Positions 1 through 5,408 of a stretch of 6,343 nt of DNA are shown here, in pieces. Source of the stretch: Chitinophagaceae bacterium. Lineage in GTDB: Bacteria > Bacteroidota > Bacteroidia > Chitinophagales > Chitinophagaceae. Numbering within the stretch: position 1 is the first letter of the stretch; every line of letters begins with the position of its first letter. The notes below the pieces were generated by a model. The model had not been told where the DNA came from. It searched no databases and was given only the letters and a program-made list of their open reading frames with translations. The stretch lies in contig JAHEZB010000139.1 of NCBI GenBank assembly GCA_023251285.1, positions 1-6,343 on the forward strand, written 5' to 3'. The position numbers and the translations under genes were made by a program.

Positions 1-105
1 TTTTACTGCGCGGGAAGAATCTGTTTTAGAAGGAGGCGCCTTTGTAGAAGTATTGCATCCGAAAGAAACGGTAATGGCGGCGAATAGTAAAAAAAGGAGC
101 TTCAT
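1..105 (-). CDS. N-terminus of a lipoprotein, truncated by the window edge
   Basis: Reading the minus strand from the ATG at 105 gives 35 open codons that leave the window at position 1. The protein begins MKLLFLLFAAITVSFGC, followed by a polar stretch rich in Thr, Ser, Pro and Lys. This is a typical lipoprotein signal peptide: one Lys, a hydrophobic core of about 13 residues, then a lipobox-like SFG-Cys with lipidated Cys17. The following residues (NTSTKAPPSKTDSSR) look like the flexible tether of an envelope lipoprotein. The mature domain lies outside the window, so no function can be given. The gene is divergent from the sugar dehydrogenase gene at 479, and a good Bacteroidota-type promoter element sits upstream at 149-156. 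The start is chosen because it places the signal peptide exactly at the N-terminus. Phe at the -2 lipobox position is slightly unusual. Confidence 0.7.
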   Translation of the reverse strand, partial: MKLLFLLFAAITVSFGCNTSTKAPPSKTDSSRAVK

Positions 106-148
106 GTGTTATTTTTAAGTTGAATAAACAATTAAAACCCTTGTTTCT

Positions 149-184
149 CAAAGATAATATTTATTACCGATCTATAAGCTCAAA
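149..184 (-). promoter_or_regulatory. Candidate Bacteroidota promoter for the divergent lipoprotein gene
   Basis: On the minus strand, 156-149 reads TATCTTTG, a perfect match to the Bacteroidota -7 element TAnnTTTG. A TTTG at 184-181 could be the -33 element. The spacing between them is 24 bases, slightly longer than the usual range of about 17-23. Initiation would fall near position 142, leaving a leader of roughly 37 bases before the ATG at 105. This is assigned from consensus only. Confidence 0.42.
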
Positions 185-401
185 TTTCTTTTTTACAAAG
201 GAAAAGCGAAAGATCGCTGTCGTGAAGGTCTATCTTAAATTCCAAATTATTTTCATTAATTTTTTATATTTCTATCCTGCAAAGTTGCGCGAGTTCGAAT
301 TTTATTTGTTAGCATAACTTGGTGCCTGACCTAACATAGGCCTCTTTTTTAGAGATATTTATACCAAGTTCCTAATCGAACAAATTCAGTGACTACAACG
401 C

Positions 402-416
402 GCATTTGTAAAATGC
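402..416. promoter_or_regulatory. Small inverted repeat upstream of the sugar dehydrogenase gene
   Basis: GCATTT (402-407) and AAATGC (411-416) form a perfect 6-base inverted repeat around GTA, followed by TTTT. It lies 14 bases before the palindrome at 430-450. It could be an operator half, a weak hairpin in the mRNA leader, or chance. Confidence 0.2.
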
Positions 417-429
417 TTTTAACTTCTTC

Positions 430-450
430 AATTTCTTTTTAAAAGAAATT
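430..450. promoter_or_regulatory. Perfect 10-base palindrome before the sugar dehydrogenase start
   Basis: The arms AATTTCTTTT (430-439) and AAAAGAAATT (441-450) are perfect inverse complements around a single T. The site ends 28 bases before the chosen ATG at 479, where a repressor or activator operator would be expected. No matching regulator is encoded in the window, and the AT-rich composition makes chance palindromes more likely, so this is only a candidate operator. Confidence 0.3.
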
Positions 451-478
451 CTAATTTGTGTATAATTTAAAACATTTT

Positions 479-1708
479 ATGAAAGCAACTTTTTTTGTCT
501 CTTTAGCATTTGCTGCTTCTTTTTTTATTTCATCCTGTACTACAATATCTAAAAAAAATCTTCCTGCAAAAAAGCAAGTTTCGGCAGCAGATTCTATTAA
601 TGTAAAGCTTCAATTGGTGAGCAATGTGCCGCAAATTCCGGTGGAATTAAACACCCCGGCTGATAATAGCGGAAGAGCTTTTATTACAGATAACAAAGGA
701 AAAATATGGATACTTAAGAATGATTCGGTACTCGCAAAACCATTTTTTAATCTCTATGAAAAAATAGGCAAGCAGGACAAAAGTTCGCTTGTGGGGATGG
801 TTTTCAGCGTAGCCTTTCATCCGCAATACGCCACCAATCATAAATTTTATGTGTGTTATAATGCGCCATCAAAGCCGCATACCGACGATTCAAAAATCGT
901 TGTTTCTGAATTTCTTTGTGAGAAAAACAATCCCGACCAGGCGGATCTGCAATCAGAACAAAAAGTTTTAGAACTGAAAGGAAAGGTGGTTCAGAATAAT
1001 GGCGCACAGATTGCCTTTGGGCCCGATGATTATTTATATATTTCCGTGGGCGATGAGAGTGCAAATGATACGACGTATCAGTATCACGCACAAAATCTTC
1101 AATATTTGAATGGTAAATTGCTTCGAATTGATGTAAACAAAACTCCCTATGGCATCCCTGCCGACAATCCTTTCATCCATATAAAAAATGCAAGGCCGGA
1201 AATATGGGCGTACGGCTTCCGTAAGTTGTGGCATTTTTCGTTTGATCCACATACAGGTTTGCTTTTTGGAGGCGATGTAGGCCAGGACAGGGCAGAGGAA
1301 ATAGATATAGTCAAAAAGGGTTTAGATTATGGTTGGCCGCTTATGGAAGGTGATAGTGCTTTCCAAAAAAGCGATCAGATGAACCAAACGGCATTTGCCG
1401 CGCCTATTACTACGTACTCACATAAAACCGGTATTTGTGTTATAGGTGGCAATTTTTATTATGGAGATGAAATCCCGCAATTGAAAAATAAATATTTTTT
1501 TGCCGATTGGAAAGACAAGCTTTTTGCACTGAACAAAGATAAATATGGTAATTGGCACAGGGAAGCCGTTAAGATCATGAACCAGCCGGCCGGCTCATTT
1601 TTTATTTGCGGCTGTAGTGAAGACTCAAAAGGGCAGCTATTTGTGATGGGCTATGTAGTAAATGAAACAGATGAGAAAGGAGCAATTTATAAAGTGATAA
1701 AAGATTAA
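479..1708 (+). CDS. PQQ-dependent sugar dehydrogenase family lipoprotein (GSDH/sorbosone dehydrogenase fold)
   Basis: This 409-residue protein belongs to the GSDH six-bladed beta-propeller family, whose members oxidise aldoses to lactones with PQQ on the periplasmic side. The signal peptide MKATFFVSLAFAASFFISSC has a clear lipobox (ISS-Cys20), so the mature protein is probably membrane-anchored. Family blocks appear in order: AFHP at 112-115, FGPD...LYISVGDE at about 180-193, NGKLLRID at 211-218, ADNPF at 228-232, EIWAYGFRKLWHFSFDP at 241-257, GDVGQDRAEEIDI at 265-277, and YGWP at 284-287. The ATG at 479 is preferred over the in-frame GTG at 458 because it starts directly at the signal peptide. 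One oddity is Asn173 (QNNGAQIAFGPD), which stands where the catalytic His of soluble glucose dehydrogenase (DHQSGRL, His144) is expected. Also, the Arg-Asn PQQ-contact pair reads Arg248-Lys249. Family membership is secure, but sugar oxidation activity is uncertain. The substrate is unknown. Confidence 0.88.
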   Translation: MKATFFVSLAFAASFFISSCTTISKKNLPAKKQVSAADSINVKLQLVSNVPQIPVELNTPADNSGRAFITDNKGKIWILKNDSVLAKPFFNLYEKIGKQDKSSLVGMVFSVAFHPQYATNHKFYVCYNAPSKPHTDDSKIVVSEFLCEKNNPDQADLQSEQKVLELKGKVVQNNGAQIAFGPDDYLYISVGDESANDTTYQYHAQNLQYLNGKLLRIDVNKTPYGIPADNPFIHIKNARPEIWAYGFRKLWHFSFDPHTGLLFGGDVGQDRAEEIDIVKKGLDYGWPLMEGDSAFQKSDQMNQTAFAAPITTYSHKTGICVIGGNFYYGDEIPQLKNKYFFADWKDKLFALNKDKYGNWHREAVKIMNQPAGSFFICGCSEDSKGQLFVMGYVVNETDEKGAIYKVIKD

Positions 1709-1922
1709 AATAAATTTATAGGATTTACTGGTATGATGATATGCCCTTCTTTCCGGAATTTAAAATCGATCCACACCCTGCTATCCTTGGAATGTTTCAA
1801 AGAATTGTAGACCGCTGTCCTGCGTTTAAAACTCACTACAATACGTTATCTTCATCTAAAACTGAGAAAAAGGCGGATAAAGTGGAATATATTCAGATAT
1901 CCGGTAAAGGCGGCATTGTAGA
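1709..1922. other. Intergenic stretch after the sugar dehydrogenase, possible gene remnant
   Basis: No convincing gene or terminator is visible here. A 67-codon frame from ATG 1741 to the stop at 1944 is open (starting MPFFPEFKIDPHPAILG) and can be extended upstream without a stop to about 1714. Its product has a protein-like composition (for example ILGMFQRIVDRCPAF), but I recognise no family. It ends inside the first long repeat unit, which argues that its 3' end was overwritten or that it is not a gene. It may be a fragment of a lost gene. I do not call it as a CDS. Confidence 0.35.
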
Positions 1923-2016
1923 GAAAGCAGAACAAGGTATTTAAAGTAATGTACGAGATTATTACTACGGAAGAGGGCTAATAAAGATTTGAATTTGAAA
2001 TCTGAGGCTTTGAAAA

Positions 2017-2217
2017 TGTCCTGAGTTGCAAACTCAGGACAGCAGCTGAAAGCTTTCAAATGTCCCGAGTTGCAAACTCAGGACAGCAGCTGAAAGCTTT
2101 GAAATGTCCTGAGTTGCAAACTCAGGACAGCAACTGAAAGTTTTGAAATGTCCTGAGTTGCAAACTCAGGACAGCAGCTGAAAGCTTTGAAATGTCCCGA
2201 GTTGCAAACTCAGGACA
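2017..2217. repeat. Five hairpin repeats at exact 44-base spacing
   Basis: Copies of one 25-base palindrome lie at 2017-2041, 2061-2085, 2105-2129, 2149-2173 and 2193-2217. The arms are TGTCCTGAGTT and AACTCAGGACA around GCA, giving an 11-base-pair stem with a three-base loop. Copies 2 and 5 carry TGTCCCGAG in the left arm and the others TGTCCTGAG. The 19-base linkers are near-identical (GCAGCTGAAAGCTTTGAAA and variants), so this is a tandem repeat and not a spacer array. No U-run follows the hairpins on the plus strand, so they are not standard terminators. Confidence 0.85.
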
Positions 2218-2323
2218 GCAGCTGAAAGCAGAACAAGGTATTTATAGTAGTTTACGAGATTATTACGATGGAGAAGAATGCGGACTATTAAAGATTTGAA
2301 TTTTAAAATCTGAGCGTTTGAAA

Positions 2324-2348
2324 TGTCCTGAGTTGCAAACTCAGGACA
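2324..2348. repeat. Sixth copy of the 25-base hairpin, inside the second long unit
   Basis: This is an exact copy of the TGTCCTGAGTT/AACTCAGGACA palindrome. It starts 131 bases after the fifth copy and is separated from it by the L-specific sequence. It is followed by GCAGCT and then unique DNA leading to the dehydratase gene, so it marks the right end of the repeat block. It ends 113 bases before the dehydratase start. Confidence 0.85.
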
Positions 2349-2390
2349 GCAGCTAATTCTTATTGTAGGTTCACTACGGATAGCAGAGGG

Positions 2391-2417
2391 GCGGACCGAT
2401 TCCGCATAAAACATGCG
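2391..2417 (+). promoter_or_regulatory. Two overlapping small stem-loops in the dehydratase leader
   Basis: GCGGA (2391-2395) can pair with TCCGC (2401-2405), and CGCAT (2403-2407) can pair with ATGCG (2413-2417). The two 5-base-pair stems share positions 2403-2405 and so exclude each other. They lie 45-70 bases before the ATG at 2462. Both stems are short, so this is weak evidence for a switch. No recognisable TAnnTTTG promoter was found between the repeat block and the gene. Confidence 0.15.
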
Positions 2418-2461
2418 CTTTAGATTCAACCAACTATTCTACAGTAAAAAAAAGAATTTGC

Positions 2462-4186
2462 ATGGATGACAACACGAATCAAAATTTACGAAGCAGCGAC
2501 TGGTTTGCACGAAAGGGCAAGATGGGATTTATCTACCGTGCGTGGATGAAAAACCAGGGTATTCCGGATTATGAATTTAACGGAAAACCGGTGATCGGTA
2601 TTTGCAATACGTGGAGCGAGCTAACACCTTGTAACGCCCATTTCAGGGAGCTGGCAGAGTCAGTAAAAAAAGGAGTTTTGGAAGCGGGTGGTTTTCCTGT
2701 TGAGTTCCCCGTAATGTCACTGGGCGAAACATTGATGAAACCTACCGCCATGCTGTACCGCAACCTGGCAAGCATGGACGTGGAAGAATCGATCAGGGCT
2801 AATCCACTCGATGGAGTCGTTTTGCTATGCGGTTGTGATAAAACAACGCCTTCACTTGTTATGGGAGCCTGTAGTGTAAACATTCCAACTATCGTAGTTT
2901 CAGGAGGGCCAATGCTAACCGGACGGCATAATGGTAAAAGTATCGGCACAAGTGACATATGGAGATACCACGATGATTTAAGAGGAAATAAATTAAAGGA
3001 AGACGAATTGCTGACTATTGAATCTGCTATGTGCCGAAGCCGTGGCCACTGTGCGGTTATGGGTACCGCCTCTTCTATGGCTTGTATGGTGGAATCATTG
3101 GGAATTTCCCTTCCGGGTAATGCGGCAATCCCTGCTGCTGATGCAAGGCGCAAAGTGCTGGCGCAGCTATCTGGTTTGCGAATCGTGGAAATGGTAAGGC
3201 AAAATGTAAGATTAACAGATATTCTTACCCGCGATGCGCTTGAAAATGCCATCAAGGTAAACGCGGCTATCGGCGGCTCTACCAATTTTGTAATACACCT
3301 GTTGGCAATAGCTGGCAGGATTGGCGTGCCCCTTGAATTGAAGGACTTTGATACTTTATCGGCCAATATTCCCCTTATTGTAAACCTTCAGCCATCGGGA
3401 AAATATTTTATGGAAGACCTGTTCTACGCAGGTGGATTGCAACCGGTAATGAAAGAACTGGATGCGATTCTTCATACCGGCTGCCTGACTGTTAATGGAA
3501 AAACGGTCAGGGAAAACTACCGTAATGCACAAATTTTTGAGGCGGATGTAATTGCCCCAATGAATAAACCTTTCAGGGAAGAAGGTGGCCTTGTAGTGTT
3601 AAAAGGAAATATTTGTGAAGACGGCGCCGTGATGAAGCCGTCAGCAGCCAGTTCGCATTTAATGCAGCATACGGGAAAAGCAATCGTATTTGAAGACATA
3701 GAAGATTATAAAAACCGGGTAGATGATGACGATCTTGATGTAGACGAAGACAGCATTCTTGTTTTAAAAAACGTTGGGCCGAAAGGCTATCCGGGAATGC
3801 CGGAAGTAGGAAATATGGGCTTGCCTAAAAAGCTGTTAGAGAAAGGAATTACCGATATGGTTCGTATTTCTGATGGCAGAATGAGCGGTACAGGATTTGG
3901 AACTGTTATTCTTCATGTGTCACCGGAAGCCGCGCTTGGCGGCAATTTCTCGGTTATTCAAACAGGAGATTTAATTACGCTGGACGTAGCGAACCGCAGC
4001 CTCAATGGAGCTTTGAGTGACGAAGAATTACAACAAAGAAAAAAACAGTTTGTTCCTTTGCCTCCTGCAACTGAAAGAGGGTATGTTAGTATGTACGTTA
4101 ACCACGTGCAACAGGCGCATTTAGGAACCGACCTGGATTTTTTGCGCGGAAGCTCCGGAAGTGTGGTATTAAAAGATTCGCATTAG
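2462..4186 (+). CDS. IlvD/Edd-family sugar-acid (aldonate) dehydratase
   Basis: The 574-residue protein dehydrates a sugar acid to a 2-keto-3-deoxy acid using a [2Fe-2S] cluster and Mg2+ in the cytoplasm. The N-terminal block RSSDWFARKGKMGFIYRAWM (10-29) is typical of the L-arabinonate/D-xylonate-type dehydratases, not of dihydroxyacid dehydratase of branched-chain amino acid synthesis. Expected cluster ligands are Cys57 (TPCN), Cys125 (CGCDK) and Cys197 (RGHCAVMGTA). Lys127 matches the carbamylated metal-ligand lysine, and Ser475 in GRMSGTGFG matches the catalytic serine of the family. The length equals that of characterised pentonate dehydratases, so the gene looks intact. The ATG at 2462 follows an A-rich AAAAAAAAGAATTTGC leader, as is common in Bacteroidota. 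It lies 97 bases before the SDR gene, probably co-transcribed with it. The exact substrate (arabinonate, xylonate, galactonate, fuconate or another) cannot be read from sequence alone. Confidence 0.92.
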   Translation: MDDNTNQNLRSSDWFARKGKMGFIYRAWMKNQGIPDYEFNGKPVIGICNTWSELTPCNAHFRELAESVKKGVLEAGGFPVEFPVMSLGETLMKPTAMLYRNLASMDVEESIRANPLDGVVLLCGCDKTTPSLVMGACSVNIPTIVVSGGPMLTGRHNGKSIGTSDIWRYHDDLRGNKLKEDELLTIESAMCRSRGHCAVMGTASSMACMVESLGISLPGNAAIPAADARRKVLAQLSGLRIVEMVRQNVRLTDILTRDALENAIKVNAAIGGSTNFVIHLLAIAGRIGVPLELKDFDTLSANIPLIVNLQPSGKYFMEDLFYAGGLQPVMKELDAILHTGCLTVNGKTVRENYRNAQIFEADVIAPMNKPFREEGGLVVLKGNICEDGAVMKPSAASSHLMQHTGKAIVFEDIEDYKNRVDDDDLDVDEDSILVLKNVGPKGYPGMPEVGNMGLPKKLLEKGITDMVRISDGRMSGTGFGTVILHVSPEAALGGNFSVIQTGDLITLDVANRSLNGALSDEELQQRKKQFVPLPPATERGYVSMYVNHVQQAHLGTDLDFLRGSSGSVVLKDSH

Positions 4187-4191
4187 GTAGC

Positions 4192-4218
4192 TTTTCTGCG
4201 CAATATCTGGCAAGAAAA
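4192..4218 (+). other. Weak inverted repeat between dehydratase and SDR genes
   Basis: TTTTCT (4192-4197) and AGAAAA (4213-4218) are inverse complements, extendable by GC/GC with one bulged base. No T-run follows, so it is unlikely to terminate transcription. The rest of the 97-base gap holds no clear promoter, which supports co-transcription of the flanking genes. Confidence 0.15.
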
Positions 4219-4283
4219 TCTCTCTCGGCAGTTCGCGCGGTTGTGAGGATCAATTAAATACTCTATTAACTCAAAAAAAGAAT

Positions 4284-5045
4284 ATGAAATTTAAAGAGCA
4301 AGTAGCGATAGTAACCGGCGCTGGCCAGGGAATTGGTTTTGAAATTTGCCGGAGGCTTGCATTGGAAGGAGCGTTGGTTATTTTAAATGACGTAGATGAA
4401 AACCTTACGCAGGCAGCAGCGAACACTATTAACGAAGATGGAATAAATAAATGCATTCCTTTTGCCGGCGACGCTGGCGATGCAATTTTTATTCAAAATA
4501 TGGTAGATGAAACGGTAGAAAGATTTGGGAAAATTGACATGGTAATTGCCAATGCCGGGATCACTCTTTTCGGAGATTTTTTTACCTATTCTCCGGAATC
4601 TTTTTCAAGAGTTTTACAAGTGAATCTTGGTGGCACTTTTTTCCTCGCCCAGGCGGCAGCTAATCAAATGAGAAAACAGTTAACAGGTGGCTCTTTGTTG
4701 TTTACATCTTCCGTCACCGGGCACCAGGCGCATAAAGACCTTGCGGTGTATGGAATGACAAAAGCCGCGCTGGAAATGCTGGCTAAAAACCTGGTGATCG
4801 AAGTTTCAAAATACAAAATAAATGTAAATACAATAGCCCCCGGAGCTACTCTAACAGAAAGAACTTTGAACGATCCGGGCTATGAAAAAATATGGTCTGA
4901 ACTTACACCGATGGGCCGCCCGGCTACAGTAGCTGATATAGCAAATGCGGCGCTTTTCTTTGTGTCCGAAGACGCAAAACACATTACAGGACAGAGTTTA
5001 ATCGTAGATGGTGGATGGACATGCATTAGCCCTTCGCCTTTTTGA
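4284..5045 (+). CDS. Classical SDR-family NAD(P)-dependent oxidoreductase
   Basis: This 253-residue protein is a complete classical short-chain dehydrogenase. It has the cofactor motif TGAGQGIG (11-18), Asp36 at the end of the second beta strand (ILND), NAG at 90-92, Asn114 (VNLGG), Ser143, Tyr156 and Lys160 (YGMTK), and the C-terminal GQSLIVDGGW typical of FabG-like enzymes. Asp36 suggests NAD over NADP, by family precedent. It follows the sugar-acid dehydratase by 97 bases on the same strand. A role in sugar catabolism is therefore likely, for example oxidising a hydroxyl of a 2-keto-3-deoxy sugar acid or a sugar to its lactone, as related SDRs do in rhamnose and fucose pathways. That role is inferred from context. 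The start is preceded by CAAAAAAAGAAT, similar to the dehydratase start region. Other FabG-like roles are possible. Confidence 0.9.
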   Translation: MKFKEQVAIVTGAGQGIGFEICRRLALEGALVILNDVDENLTQAAANTINEDGINKCIPFAGDAGDAIFIQNMVDETVERFGKIDMVIANAGITLFGDFFTYSPESFSRVLQVNLGGTFFLAQAAANQMRKQLTGGSLLFTSSVTGHQAHKDLAVYGMTKAALEMLAKNLVIEVSKYKINVNTIAPGATLTERTLNDPGYEKIWSELTPMGRPATVADIANAALFFVSEDAKHITGQSLIVDGGWTCISPSPF

Positions 5046-5062
5046 ATAAAAAATATAGATAT

Positions 5063-5098
5063 AATACATTTACCCAAATGTGTTCCGACTTTTGTTTT
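5063..5098 (+). terminator. Possible terminator after the SDR gene
   Basis: Eighteen bases after the stop, 5063-5071 can pair with 5076-5084 (AATACATTT/AAATGTGTT) to form a 9-base-pair stem with one G-U pair and an ACCC loop. The next bases (CCGACTTTTGTTTT) are T-rich only after a short gap. The stem is AU-rich, so the call is tentative. It would end the dehydratase-SDR transcript. Confidence 0.3.
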
Positions 5099-5105
5099 AT
5101 ATTTG
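5098..5105 (+). promoter_or_regulatory. TAnnTTTG promoter-like element before the NmrA-like gene
   Basis: TATATTTG is a perfect match to the Bacteroidota -7 consensus TAnnTTTG. No clear TTTG lies at the right distance upstream; the best is ATG at 5078-5080, 17 bases away. A start near 5112 would give a long leader of about 300 bases before the ATG at 5409, which weakens the assignment. Confidence 0.22.
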
Positions 5106-5408
5106 TTACAACGAAAATCGAAATGGCGGATAAATGTCTGTTTGCTGTGGATGCTCGTTACTTTAATTTTAGTTCTGCCGGACACGTTACATAAAAGAGA
5201 ATTCAGTTTTAGACACTTCAACGCTAAATATTATCAGCTCATCATATTGATACGCCTGGTGGCACACTGGCAGACCGGTTTCTTGACAAGATAGCGTTTC
5301 GCAAAACGAAAAAGACGAACACCACTTAAAATACACGGCAGATGCTTGTTCGTTGTCAGCAATGCTGTGTCAGACTTTATTAATGCAATCCTTAAATTAA
5401 ACAGTACT

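Larger units (their letters stand above)
106..478. other. Divergent intergenic region between lipoprotein and sugar dehydrogenase genes
   Basis: This AT-rich stretch of about 370 bases separates two divergent lipoprotein genes and should hold both promoters. A good minus-strand promoter is visible at 149-184. On the plus strand the nearest match to TAnnTTTG is TTTATTTG at 301-308, with one mismatch and no properly spaced -33 element, so the plus promoter is unassigned. Short inverted repeats occur at 316-323/363-370 (AACTTGGT/ACCAAGTT), 402-416 and 430-450. An open frame at 120-317 starts at TTG and its product resembles no protein I recognise. I regard it as chance in AT-rich DNA. Confidence 0.6.
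1923..2354. repeat. Composite structured repeat, order L-S-S-S-S-L
   Basis: The 432-base block contains six units that all start with GAAAGC and end with a 25-base hairpin followed by GCAGCT. The long units (L) are 1923-2047 (125 bases) and 2224-2354 (131 bases). The four short units (S) between them are exactly 44 bases: 2048-2091, 2092-2135, 2136-2179 and 2180-2223. A short unit equals a long unit lacking about 80 bases between GAAAGC and the TTTGAAA-like sequence before the hairpin. The L-specific parts are clearly homologous but diverged, with several substitutions and small indels. The block lies between two plus-strand genes and is not coding in any obvious way. It resembles REP-type palindromic intergenic repeats, but no transposase is in the window. 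Confidence 0.85.
5046..5408. other. Intergenic region between SDR and NmrA-like genes
   Basis: This 363-base gap contains no convincing gene. A 63-codon frame at 5103-5294 begins with TTG inside the promoter-like element and has no recognisable product. Near the left end are a possible terminator (5063-5098) and TATATTTG at 5098-5105. Small inverted repeats such as CGTTT/AAACG at 5295-5308 are too short to interpret. The gap suggests that the NmrA-like gene is a separate transcription unit. Confidence 0.5.

Noticed and set aside
92..118. Plus-strand AAGGAG followed by ATG at 104
   Set aside because: The frame closes after four codons, and the motif is the complement of the lipoprotein signal-peptide codons.
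120..317. 65-codon plus-strand frame starting with TTG
   Set aside because: It lies in AT-rich promoter DNA, overlaps the candidate minus-strand promoter, and its Phe/Lys/Tyr-rich product resembles translated noncoding DNA.
458..478. GTG at 458 as the start of the sugar dehydrogenase
   Set aside because: It would place seven extra residues (MYNLKHF) before an otherwise standard lipoprotein signal peptide that begins at ATG 479.
2017..2085. Hairpins as rho-independent terminators of the sugar dehydrogenase transcript
   Set aside because: The stems are strong, but no T-run follows on the plus strand and the copies are spaced in tandem more than 300 bases after the stop codon.
2017..2348. CRISPR-like array (25-base repeats with 19-base spacers)
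   Set aside because: The linkers are nearly identical to one another, so they are part of a 44-base tandem repeat. The repeats are strong palindromes, there are only six, and no cas gene is present.
2569..3366. Long 265-codon open frame on the minus strand
   Set aside because: It lies entirely opposite the well-supported dehydratase gene, and its product shows no family motifs. It is an antisense shadow.
2462..4186. Assignment as IlvD, the dihydroxyacid dehydratase of valine/isoleucine synthesis
   Set aside because: The N-terminal SSDWFARKGKMGFIYRAWM block and the neighbouring SDR and sugar dehydrogenase fit the sugar-acid dehydratase branch instead.
5103..5294. 63-codon plus-strand frame starting with TTG
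   Set aside because: It starts within a promoter-like TAnnTTTG element and has no recognisable domain.
5346..5408. TTG at 5346 as the start of the NmrA-like protein
   Set aside because: The extra 21 residues have no counterpart in the family, and the ATG at 5409 puts the first Rossmann strand in its usual place.
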